NCBI RefSeq assembly: GCF_001942255.1
Contig: NZ_MKKC01000055.1
Span: 1 to 64,000, forward strand
From: Nocardiopsis sp. CNR-923
GTDB lineage: Bacteria > Actinomycetota > Actinomycetes > Streptosporangiales > Streptosporangiaceae
Length of the DNA stretch: 64,000 nt
Reading direction: 5' to 3'
Shown piece by piece: positions 17,211 to 26,876 of the stretch; the stretch's first letter is position 1; every line of letters starts with the position of its first letter. A program made the translations under genes and the position numbers. The notes below the pieces were generated by a model that worked only from the letters and a program-made list of their open reading frames with translations, was not told where the DNA came from and did not search any database.

Positions 17211-18470
17211 ATGGCGATTGCCGCCACCGAACCCACCTCCGTCCGCTCCTTCGGCCCCGCGACCGCGCTGTCCTGTCGCGAGTGCGGCCAGCGCTACGAA
17301 CTCACCCCCCGCTTCGCGTGCGAGTTCTGCTTCGGCCCCCTTGAGGTCGCCTACGACTTCGGGACCGTCACCCGCGCCGACATCGAGAGCGGTCCGGGCA
17401 ACATCTGGCGCTACCGCTCCCTCCTCCCGGTGCCGGCCGACGTCGCCGAACTCCCCAACATGAACCCCGGCCTGACTCCGCTGGTCCGCGCCGACCGCCT
17501 CGCCGCCGAACTCGGCCTCGACTCCCTCCACGTCAAGGACGACTCCGGCAACCCCACCCACTCCTTCAAGGACCGCGTGGTCGCGATCGCCGTCGAGGCC
17601 GCCCGCACGTTCGGCTTCACCACCCTTTCCTGCTCCTCCACCGGCAACCTCGCCGGCGCCGTGGGCGCGGCCGCCGCCCGCGCCGGTTTCGAGTCCTGCG
17701 TGTTCATCCCCGCGGGCCTGGAGGAGGGCAAGGTGGTCATGGCGGCCGTCTACGGCGGCAGGGTCGTGGCCATCGACGGCAACTACGACGACGTCAACCG
17801 TTTCTGCTCCGAGCTCATCGGCGACCCGGCCGGAGAGGGCTGGGGCTTCGTCAACGTCAACCTGCGCCCCTACTACGGTGAGGGCTCCAAGACGCTGGCC
17901 TACGAGATCGCCGAGCAGCTCGGCTGGCGGCTGCCCGAGCAGATCGTCGTCCCGATCGCCTCCGGCTCCCAGCTCACCAAGATCGACAAGGGCTTCCAGG
18001 AGCTGGTCAAGCTCGGCCTGGTCCAGGACCGCCCGTACAGGATCTTCGGCGCACAGGCCACCGGCTGCTCACCGGTCGCCCAGGCGTGGGAGGCCGGTCA
18101 CGACGTCATCCAGCCGGTCAAGCCCGACACCATCGCCAAGTCGCTGGCCATCGGCAACCCAGCCGACGGGCCCTACGTCCTCGACATCGCCAGGCGCACC
18201 GGGGGCTCCGTGGAGCACGTGAGCGACGCCGAGGTGGTCGACTCGATCAACCTCCTCGCCCGCACCGAGGGCATCTTCGCCGAGACCGCGGGCGGCGTCA
18301 CCACCGGCGTCCTGCGCAAGCTCGTGCGCGAGGGCAGGCTCGACCCGAAGGCCGAGACGGTCGTGCTCAACACCGGTGACGGGCTCAAGACCCTGAGCGC
18401 CGTGGACGCGGGCGTGACCGCCACCATCGCGCCGTCCCTGACCGCGTTCACCGAGGCCGGCCTGGTCTGA
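17211..18470 (+). CDS. Threonine-synthase-like PLP enzyme under SAM control; probable O-phosphohomoserine-dependent homocysteine synthase
   Basis: A fold-type II PLP enzyme (419 aa). It has an N-terminal zinc-ribbon with Cys22, Cys25, Cys37 and Cys40, the PLP lysine at residue 120 in THSFKDRVV, and the phosphate-binding loop SSTGNLAGAVGAAA. It is closest in pattern to threonine synthase, which uses O-phosphohomoserine (OPH). Two context facts argue against housekeeping threonine synthesis: a SAM riboswitch precedes it, and a MoaD/ThiS-like sulfur carrier follows 88 bp downstream. Such a pair could replace the OPH phosphate with sulfide from the carrier thiocarboxylate to make homocysteine. 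I recall, without being able to check it, a recent Streptomyces report of such an enzyme. There are no hom or thrB neighbours. Confidence 0.85.
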   Translation: MAIAATEPTSVRSFGPATALSCRECGQRYELTPRFACEFCFGPLEVAYDFGTVTRADIESGPGNIWRYRSLLPVPADVAELPNMNPGLTPLVRADRLAAELGLDSLHVKDDSGNPTHSFKDRVVAIAVEAARTFGFTTLSCSSTGNLAGAVGAAAARAGFESCVFIPAGLEEGKVVMAAVYGGRVVAIDGNYDDVNRFCSELIGDPAGEGWGFVNVNLRPYYGEGSKTLAYEIAEQLGWRLPEQIVVPIASGSQLTKIDKGFQELVKLGLVQDRPYRIFGAQATGCSPVAQAWEAGHDVIQPVKPDTIAKSLAIGNPADGPYVLDIARRTGGSVEHVSDAEVVDSINLLARTEGIFAETAGGVTTGVLRKLVREGRLDPKAETVVLNTGDGLKTLSAVDAGVTATIAPSLTAFTEAGLV

Positions 18471-18558
18471 GGGCCGCGTCGGCCACCCCGACGACCCCGC
18501 GGCGCCCGGTGACGCGTCCCGGACCCCGCACCCCACCCGACGAAGGAAGAGACACGAC

Positions 18559-18837
18559 ATGAGCGCCAGCGTCCGCGTTCCCACTATTTTGCGCACCTAC
18601 ACCGACGACGCCTCCGAGGTGTCCGCCGAGGGCACGACCCTCGCCGAGGTCATCGACGACCTGGAGGCCAACTACCCGGGCATCCGGGCCCGGATCCTCG
18701 ACGACGCGGGCAAGGTCCGCCGTTTCGTCAACGTGTACGTGGGCGACGAGGACGTGCGGTTCGAGAAGGGCCTCCAGACCGATGTGGCCGACGGCGCCCA
18801 GATCTCGATCATCCCGGCGGTCGCGGGAGGCTGCTGA
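18559..18837 (+). CDS. MoaD/ThiS-family sulfur carrier protein ending Gly-Gly-Cys
   Basis: A 92-aa beta-grasp ubiquitin-like protein: PTILRTYTDD, EVIDDLEANYPGIRARI, RFVNVYVGDEDVRF and DGAQISIIPAVAGGC. MoaD/ThiS carriers end in Gly-Gly, whose carboxylate is adenylated and converted to a thiocarboxylate. Here an extra Cys92 follows Gly90-Gly91, so the last residue must be removed first, as known for QbsE (by a JAMM protease) in thioquinolobactin synthesis. The ATG at 18559 has AAGGAAGAG upstream. It follows the SAM-regulated ThrC-like gene and is probably its sulfur donor. No E1-like activating enzyme or JAMM protease is encoded in this window. Confidence 0.9.
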   Translation: MSASVRVPTILRTYTDDASEVSAEGTTLAEVIDDLEANYPGIRARILDDAGKVRRFVNVYVGDEDVRFEKGLQTDVADGAQISIIPAVAGGC

Positions 18838-18978
18838 ACCGCCGCCGCGCGCCGCCGTTCCGGAGCGGGGCGGCGCCGTCCCCCCGGGTGGAAGGGGTCG
18901 GCGCCGCCCCGTTCGTCGCGTCCGGGGCCGGTCGGCGCCGCTCGTAGGCTGGGGAGACCGAGACGGACGAGGGTGGAG

Positions 18979-19350
18979 ATGTCGGCGACGCGGCTGTTGG
19001 TCCTGGGCGTGGTGCGGATGCACGGGCGGGCACACGGGTACCGGGTGGGGCGCGAACTCATGTCGTGGGGCGCCGACGCCTGGGTCGTGTTCCAGAGGCA
19101 GACCCGGCCGCTGCTGCGGCGCCCGGTGATGATCCTGTTCGGGATGCTGCAACCGGTGCTCTACCTGGCACCGGGGTGGCTGTACGCGCTGTCCCGGGTC
19201 AACCCGATCGCCTACGTCGTGGACGCCGAACGCGCCCTGTTCGCCGGTGAGTGGGGTGCGACGGCGGGCGTGGGCTGGGCCGTGGCGCTCGGCCTGGCGG
19301 TGGTCGCGCTCGCGATCGGCGCCCGCGCGACCCGTTGGTCGGCGCGGTGA
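18979..19350 (+). pseudogene. PadR regulator / ABC-2 permease deletion fusion
   Basis: This 123-codon reading frame is built of three unrelated pieces. Residues 1-33 (SATRLLVLGVVRMHGRAHGY, then ELMSWGADAW) are the start of a PadR-family regulator. Residues about 34-63 (VFQRQTRPLLRRPVMILFGM, then LQPVLYL) are the first helix of an ABC-2 drug-efflux permease. Residues about 64-123 (PGWLYALSRVNPIAYVVDAE, then RALFAG and two helices) are the permease C-terminus. A regulator-ATPase-permease operon has apparently collapsed by two in-frame deletions. It still has an upstream GAGGGTGG, so a membrane peptide could be made, but neither original function can survive. Confidence 0.75.
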
Positions 19351-19459
19351 GCCGGGCACCATGTGCCCGGTGTGTCCTCTGAACGCGAAATCCGCAGCTC
19401 GCGCCGGATCTCCCCAGGTGAACACCGGTGGGGGCCCCGCTGAAATCGTGACCACATCG

Positions 19460-19486
19460 TTTGCACTCTCCCGGGGCGAGTGCTAA
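19460..19486. promoter_or_regulatory. CIRCE element 1 (one mismatch) overlapping the groEL promoter
   Basis: TTTGCACTC - N9 - GAGTGCTAA, differing from the CIRCE consensus TTAGCACTC-N9-GAGTGCTAA at one base. It overlaps the promoter TTGCAC (19461-19466) - N17 - TAAAAA (19484-19489). HrcA binding here would block RNA polymerase directly. Confidence 0.9.
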
Positions 19487-19489
19487 AAA
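19461..19489 (+). promoter_or_regulatory. groEL promoter
   Basis: A -35 box TTGCAC and -10 box TAAAAA lie 17 bp apart, embedded in the first CIRCE. The predicted transcript starts near 19496, so the second CIRCE is at the very 5' end of the mRNA. Confidence 0.7.
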
Positions 19490-19498
19490 GGGACCGGG

Positions 19499-19525
19499 TT
19501 AGCACTCGCCATTCTGGAGTGCTAA
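19499..19525. promoter_or_regulatory. CIRCE element 2 (perfect)
   Basis: TTAGCACTC (19499-19507), 9-nt spacer, GAGTGCTAA (19517-19525): an exact match to the HrcA operator. It lies 12 bp after the first CIRCE and about 125 bp before groEL. Confidence 0.95.
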
Positions 19526-21283
<1,758 letters not shown>

Positions 21284-21328
21284 GCCCCGCCTGGAGTCCG
21301 AGGTCGGTACGCGACCTCGCCCGCGACG

Positions 21329-21356
21329 ACCGGGCGGCCCTTCGGGGCCGCCCGGT
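21329..21356 (+). terminator. groEL terminator
   Basis: A perfect 12-bp stem ACCGGGCGGCCC / GGGCCGCCCGGT closes on a TTCG tetraloop and is followed by TTTCG. It starts 46 bp after the groEL stop. Confidence 0.9.
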
Positions 21357-21491
21357 TTCGCTGTCTCCGGGGGGCGACGGGCGGTATGGGCACTGTTCCA
21401 GGAGAATCTCGGAAGCTGTTCTGCGCAGTGTCGGGCGGACACGGAGCGTTGGTGTTCCGGTCCGCAGGTGCAACGCGAAACGAGTCCTGCC

Positions 21492-21636
21492 GTGACTGAA
21501 TCCCCCGCACAGACGGGGCTGTCCGGATGGGCCCGGCAACGGACGCTACAACCGCGCGACCACCGTCGACTTCGGTGAGATGGTTCGCCTGCCGGAGCTT
21601 TTCGACCTCGGAATGGACACCTCCGGGTTCCCCGGC
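21492..21636 (+). pseudogene. Probable remnant of a Uma2-family nuclease gene
   Basis: Two short pieces in different frames suggest an internally deleted gene. A GTG at 21492 starts TESPAQTGLSGW, like the N-terminus of many actinobacterial Uma2-type (DUF820) proteins. From 21526 the frame reads NGRYNRATTVDFGEMVRLPE, then LFDLGMDTSGFP, like their C-terminus (FGE.V.LPEPFDL.LDTS.FP). The approximately 130-residue catalytic core between them is absent. The assignment rests on short motifs, so it is tentative. The rest of 21357-21692 shows no gene I can support. Confidence 0.35.
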
Positions 21637-21692
21637 CCCGACACGTGGTGCATCGGCTGGACCAGCGCCGAGCCCACCCCGCGGAGCCGGGC

Positions 21693-23496
21693 TCAGCCCC
21701 CGTGCCAGCGCGCCAGAGCCTCGCGTAGGCCCCGCCGCGCGCGAGCAGTTCGTCGTGCGTGCCCAACTCGCCGATCCTGCCGTCCTCCACCACCGCGATC
21801 CGGTCGGCGTCGTGCGCGGTGTGCAGGCGGTGGGCGATCGCCACGACGGTGCGGCCCGCGAGCACGCCGCCCAGCGAGCGCTCCATATGGCGGGCGGAGC
21901 GCGGGTCGATCAGCGACGTCGCCTCGTCCAGGACCAGCACCTCCGGGTCGGCCAGCACCAGGCGGGCCAGCGCCAACTGCTGCACGTGAGCGGGATCGAG
22001 TGTGAGCTGGCCGGAGCGACCCGCGTGGCCAGCCCGTCGGGCAGCGCGCGGACCCAGGCGTCGGCGTCCACGGCGGCCAGGGCCTTCCACAGCGCGTCCT
22101 CGTCGGCCTCCTCCCCGTCCAGTGCGATCGACAGGTTCTGCGCGACCGTCCCGCGGAACACGTGGCTCTCCTGACTCAGCAGGATCGCCCGGCGCCGCCG
22201 GTCCTGCGGCGGCAGCCCCCACAGCTCCGCGCCGCCCACCCGGACACCGCCCGAGGTCGGCGGGTGGATCCCCGCGATCAGCTTTCCGAGCGTGGACTTG
22301 CCCGCCCCGCTCGGCCCGACCACGGCCAGCCGTTCACCCGGGCGCACCACCAGGTCCACACCGCGCAGCACCTCGGTGTCGGTGTACGCGAACCGGACGT
22401 CGCGTACCTGGACCGTGCCCGGGGCGGTCGGCTCGGCGTCCGCCGGAGCGGTTCGCCCGTCCTCGGCCAGTCCGACGCCCAGCAGCCGACGGAGGCTGGT
22501 GAACCCCATCATCACGTTGTCGATCTCGTCGATCAGCCGGTCCAGCGGTCGCGACAGTTGCGCGCTGAGGAACACCGCCGTCGCGATCGCGCCCACGCTG
22601 ATGGCGCCGTTCATGTACAGCGCACCCGCCACCAGCAGCGTCATCGCGGTGAGGAACTGGTAGGAGAACTCCAGCGGCGGATACCACACGGTGCGCAGCC
22701 ACAGCGTGTACCGCTCGGCGAGATAGGCCCGGTGCACCCGTTGGTCGTTGAGCGCGATCTGGCGCGCCTGCCGCCCGAGGGCCTCGATCGTGCGCGCCCC
22801 CTCCACGGTGTCCGTCACACCCTGGGTCAGGTCGGAGTAGGTCGCCAGTTCGCGTACGTACCCGTCCGGCGCGCGCCGGACGTACCAGCGGGTGGACACC
22901 CACAGCACCACGACCGAGGGCACCAGGGCGAGCAGCAGCAGGGGGTGCACCACGCCGATCGCGATCACCACGACCACCACGGTCACCGCGCTCACCACCA
23001 TGACGGGGACCGAGTTGCGCACGGTGTGGCTCAGGTGGCCGATGTCACGTCCCGTGCGCGCCACCAGGTCGCCCGTCCCCGCCCGCTCCACCACTGCCAG
23101 CGGCAGGCGCAGGACGTCGCGCACGAACTCCTCGCGCAGCTCGGCCAGGACCCCTTCGCCGAAGCGGATCGACAGCGCCACCGACACCAGGACGAACACG
23201 GCGTTGACCAGCAGCGCGCCGACGATCGCGAGCGCCGACAGGTCGACGCTCCCCAACGAGCCGCCGGCCCGCACGGTGTCGATGATGCGGCCGAGCGCCC
23301 ACGGGGCGACCAGCGCGCTCAGCGCGGCGACCCCGTACAGCCCGACGACCCCGGCGAGCGTCCACCCGTGCTCGCGGCCCGCGCGCCGCAGCCGCCGCCA
23401 CACCATGGCGGGCGGGGCGACCGGGAGGCCGTCGACGGGTTGGCACTCGGCGAGTTCGGGCAGGTGCGGCCGGGAGTGCTCGGCGGTCCGGGTCAC
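21693..23496 (-). CDS. ABC exporter half-transporter B, catalytic Walker motifs but degenerate signature (two frameshifts as sequenced)
   Basis: A type IV ABC exporter: six TM helices (residues about 45-330) then an ATPase domain. Walker A GPSGAGKSTLGKLIAG is intact, as are the Q-loop (LLSQESHVFRGTVAQNL), Walker B LVLDEATSLIDP and the H-loop AIAHRL. The ABC signature LSGGQ is replaced by TLDPAHVQQLALARL. The GTG start at 23496 overlaps the stop of half-transporter A (GTGA), so the pair is translationally coupled. Missing bases near 22016 and 21705 break the frame; the corrected end is YARLWRA then WHGG and TGA at 21693. The substrate is unknown. Confidence 0.85.
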
Positions 23497-25227
23497 GGGA
23501 TCTCCTCGGTGGCCATCGTCCGCAGGACGGTGGCGGCGTAGTCCGGGACGTTCGCGAGCAGCTCCGCGTGCGTTCCCTGTGCGGTCACCCGTCCCTCGTG
23601 GACGAAGAGCACGTGGTCGGTGTGGGCGAGCAGGAGGGGGCTGGTGGTGAGCACGGCGGTCGTCCGCCCGGTGCGTTCCGCGGTGAGCCGTTCCGCGATA
23701 GCGGCCTCGGAGTGGGCGTCCACCGCGGAGGCCGGTTCCACCAGGACGAGGATCTCCGGGTCGAGCCCCAGCGCCCGGGCGAGCCGCAGCCGCTGCTGCT
23801 GACCGCCGGAATACTCGCGTCCGCGCTCGGTGACCACCGTGTCGAGCCCTCCCGGCGACTGCCGCACGACGTCGTCGGCGTGCGCCGCGTCGATCACCCG
23901 CGCCAGCCGCTCTTCGGACAGGCCGCCGTCGGGCGACAACTCGTCCCGCAGCCTGCCGGAGAGCAGGTGCGCGTCGTTGGTCGCGACGAGCACGCGGCCG
24001 CGCACCGTGCGGCGCGGCAGGTCCCGCAGCCGCACGGCGCGACCCGTGGAGCGTTCGACCAGCTCGGCTTCCGTGTCCTCGCGGTAGCGGCCGAGCCGTT
24101 CGGCGATCGCCGTCGCGTCGGCGGGGTCCGCGCACGCGATTCCGGTCGCCCGCTCCGCCGTGACCGTGACCCCGCTGACCGGGTCGCGCAGGTCGCACGG
24201 CGCCTCCGGAGGCGGGGCCGGGTCCGCGGGGTCGGGGTGGTCGTGGTCAGGGACAGGACGCCGACCACCCGGCCAGCGGCGACCCGGGCCGAGACGTAGG
24301 CGGTCGCCGTCACGCTCAGGTAGCGCACGGCCGTGCCCAGGGTCGTGGTGTATCCGTAGAAGGCGACCAGCTCGCCGACGGTGAGCTCGTCCGCGAGCGC
24401 GAGCCGCGCCCCGTACCAGACGATCCCCACCAGCAGCAGTCCGGGCAGCAGTTCGCGCACGGCCTGCAGGGCCGCGTCGGTCCACCCGACCCGAACCCCG
24501 GCCGCGCGGACGCGCTGGGACTCCTCCCGGTAGCGGCGGCCGACGGTGCGTTCCCCGCCCACACCGCGCAGGACCCTCAGGCCCGCCACCAGGTCGCTGG
24601 CGATCGTGGTCAGCTCGGCCTGGCGGTCCCGCTGGCGCTCCTGGCGGTCGGAGAGCGCGTTCAGCAGCGGCAGCGTCGAGAGCATGATCAGCGGCACCGC
24701 CACCAGCACGACCAGTCCGAAGGTGACGTGGGAGGTGAGCATCAGGGCGCTGGCCACCACGATGGAGACCACCGACCCCGGCACCATGCGCTCATCTCGT
24801 AGAAGTCGCCGATCTGGTCGATGTCGTCCGTGCCGACCGCGACCACCTCGCCGGAGGGCAGCCGCCGGGTGAGGGTGGGCCCCAGGTCGACGGAGCGGTC
24901 GGTCACCGACTGCACGGTCCGGTAGCTGGAGGCGTACCAGTTGAACGCCTGGGCGCGGTGGAGCAGGTGGAGGAGCCCGACGCCGGTCAGGACGAGGGCG
25001 GTGAGGACTCCGAACCAGAACAGGAGCGCCTGGACGTCCCCGTCGGCGAGACCGGAGTCGATCGCCGCGCCGAGCGCCGCCGCGCTGAGCACGGTGCAGG
25101 CGGTGAAGGCCCCCGTGGTCAGCGACGCCCACGTGAGGGAGCGCCACTGGCGGCGGGCGAGCCACAGCAGGAAGCGGCGGGCGGATCGGTGGTCGGGGAC
25201 CCCCGGAGGTTCGGGAAGGTGGCGCAC
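23493..25227 (-). CDS. ABC exporter half-transporter A, intact signature but degenerate Walker A and B (two frameshifts as sequenced)
   Basis: A TM domain (FLLWLARRQWRSLTW, then several helices) followed by a nucleotide-binding domain whose Walker A region reads GIACADPADATAIAERL with no GxxGxGKS/T, and whose Walker B reads ILVLVEPASAVD, with Val in place of the Mg-coordinating Asp. The signature YSGGQQQRLRLARAL is intact. With half B it can form only one consensus ATP site (Walker A/B of B, signature of A). Missing bases near 24790 and 24245 break the frame. The start is uncertain: GTG 25227 is conservative, and the frame is open to 25368, where it meets the divergent CPBP gene. Confidence 0.85.
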
Positions 25228-25366
25228 GACTTCGGACCTAGCCAGGGGGGTCCGCCGGGGCCACTCATTTTCCGGCGCCCCCTTCCGGGGCGCGGGGTCT
25301 GCCTCAGGGACGATCCAGGGTGGTTCCGGATGCAGGACCGGGCTCCGGCGCGGAATCGTCATCCGC

Positions 25367-26248
25367 ATGAATGGTTTTCACGAGCGTTCGACGGTGAGCG
25401 CACGACCGGAGCGACCGCACCTGTTCGTCCGGATCGCGGTGGTCGTGGTGGCCGCACAGCTGATCTGGCAGTTGATGGGGTGGCTGGACGGCGCCCTGTT
25501 CCCGGGCGAGGAGCTGACCACGGCGAACCACGTGGTCAACGCACTGGTCGTCTTCGTCCTGGCCGTGCCCATGGTGTGGGCCGCCCGGCGCTTCCTCGAC
25601 CGGCGGCCGTGGGGCGGGCTCGGGCTGACCGGTGTCCGGGAGGGCTGGCGGCCGTTCCTGGTCGGGGCTGCGGCCTGGGGGCTGCCCGGTGCGGCGGCGA
25701 TCGCCGTGTGTCTCGTGCTGGGATGGTCGTCGATGGGGGCCGCCGCCCCCTGGGCCGAACTGGTGCCCCGGATCGCGCTGTTGGCGGTGCTGGTCCTGGT
25801 GTTCGAGGCGGTGCCGGAGGAGCTGATCTTCCGCGGCTACCTGTTCCGGAACCTCAACGCGGCCATGCCCGCCTGGCTCGCGGTCCTGGCGCAGGCGGCG
25901 CTGTTCGCCCTGTTCGGCAGCACGCTGTGGGTGCTGTCCCAGGGCTGGGGCGTGCTCGTGGAGCGGCTGCCGCTGTTCCTCGTCATGGGGATCGTGCTGG
26001 GCTGTGTCCGCGTGGTCACCGGGAACGTGTGGGCGTGCGTGGGCTTCCACCTGGTGTTCCAGACGGTCGCCCAGACCCTGCTGAACAGCGACTACATGCA
26101 GGTCCAGGGGGTCGACGCGGTCACGGCGACGGCCTTCCTCGCCCCGTTCGTGTTCGGCGTTCCGACCGCGATGCTGTTGACGCCCAGCGCGGGCCGGTGG
26201 CGGCGGCGCGAGCCCGACCCGATCGCCCCCGAGGGCCGTCCGCGCTGA
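25367..26248 (+). CDS. CPBP-family intramembrane metalloprotease
   Basis: A 293-aa membrane protein with about eight hydrophobic segments. The Abi/CPBP motif is clear: EAVPEELIFRGYLFRNL (EExxxR) in one helix, a second conserved region around LPLFLVMGIVLG and a His in ACVGFHLVFQT. These residues coordinate metal in type II CAAX-processing-like proteases. Bacterial members process or protect against peptides, including bacteriocins. The start at ATG 25367 lacks a good Shine-Dalgarno; GTG at about 25391 is an alternative. It is divergent from the ABC exporter, with which it could share export or immunity functions, but that is only context. Confidence 0.88.
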   Translation: MNGFHERSTVSARPERPHLFVRIAVVVVAAQLIWQLMGWLDGALFPGEELTTANHVVNALVVFVLAVPMVWAARRFLDRRPWGGLGLTGVREGWRPFLVGAAAWGLPGAAAIAVCLVLGWSSMGAAAPWAELVPRIALLAVLVLVFEAVPEELIFRGYLFRNLNAAMPAWLAVLAQAALFALFGSTLWVLSQGWGVLVERLPLFLVMGIVLGCVRVVTGNVWACVGFHLVFQTVAQTLLNSDYMQVQGVDAVTATAFLAPFVFGVPTAMLLTPSAGRWRRREPDPIAPEGRPR

Positions 26249-26320
26249 GGCCGCCGACCCGGGGCGTGTTCCGTGGCTGCCGCCCGTCGCGCGGCGGGGC
26301 GAGTGTCCGCGGCACACGCC

Positions 26321-26751
26321 CTAACGGACGGCGCCCTTCGTGTGCAGGAGTTCGACGAGCCTGCGCACGGCCGGGGCGCAGCGGTCGCGCTCGGCGAAGC
26401 GATCCACTCCAGGTCGGAGATCTCGTTGTCCGCCGCGACGTCCCCGTCGTGCTCCGCCGTGTAGCAGCTCAACCGGACGCGGGTCCCCGGGGCCTGCGCG
26501 TGCGCGGCCTCGTCGATCACCGCCACCCGGCGGAGGGTCCCCGGGCGCAGCTCGACGCTGACCTCCTCACGGGCCTCCCGAGTCACCGCGTCCTCGTCAC
26601 TCTCGCCCGGTTCACGCTTCCCACCGGGAACGTAGAGCAGGTCCTTGTCCTGGGACCGGACGCACAGGAGGCGACCGTCGCGCACGTGGACCCAGGCCAG
26701 GGCGTCGATCACGGCGGGTACCCCGGCGGGGGTGGCGGGACTCGCTGTCAT
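26321..26751 (-). CDS. Nudix hydrolase (frameshifted as sequenced)
   Basis: The Nudix box GGKREPGESDEDAVTREARE then EVSVEL carries the catalytic RExxEE residues; the terminal Gly is Ser. It would hydrolyse a nucleoside-diphosphate-linked compound, identity unknown. About 143 aa after correcting a missing base near 26398, where EWIASP should read on into an ERDRCAPAVRRLVELLHTKG-like end and a TAG stop at 26321. Two starts are possible (ATG 26751, GTG 26760). It is convergent with the CPBP gene and divergent from the zeta-like gene. Confidence 0.85.
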
Positions 26752-26876
26752 GCTGGCCACTCTAGGCCACCCCCGTCTCCGCGAATCCCCCGCACGGGTG
26801 GGCGCGAGGGACTAGCATCCCCAACCGCGGCGACCGACCGGCTCCGGCGACCGGACCGAGGGGAAGGGCGAGGGAC

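Noticed and set aside
17211..18470. Annotation as housekeeping threonine synthase (thrC)
   Set aside because: The fold fits, but the SAM riboswitch and the adjacent sulfur carrier make a role in homocysteine synthesis more likely; kept as ThrC-like.
18559..18837. Annotation as molybdopterin synthase small subunit MoaD
   Set aside because: No molybdenum cofactor genes are nearby, the C-terminus is GGC, and the operon context is sulfur amino acid metabolism.
25227..25368. Extending the ABC half-transporter A start to ATG 25368
   Set aside because: The added 47 residues are low-complexity and would overlap the divergent CPBP start; a start near 25227 is more economical, though not certain.
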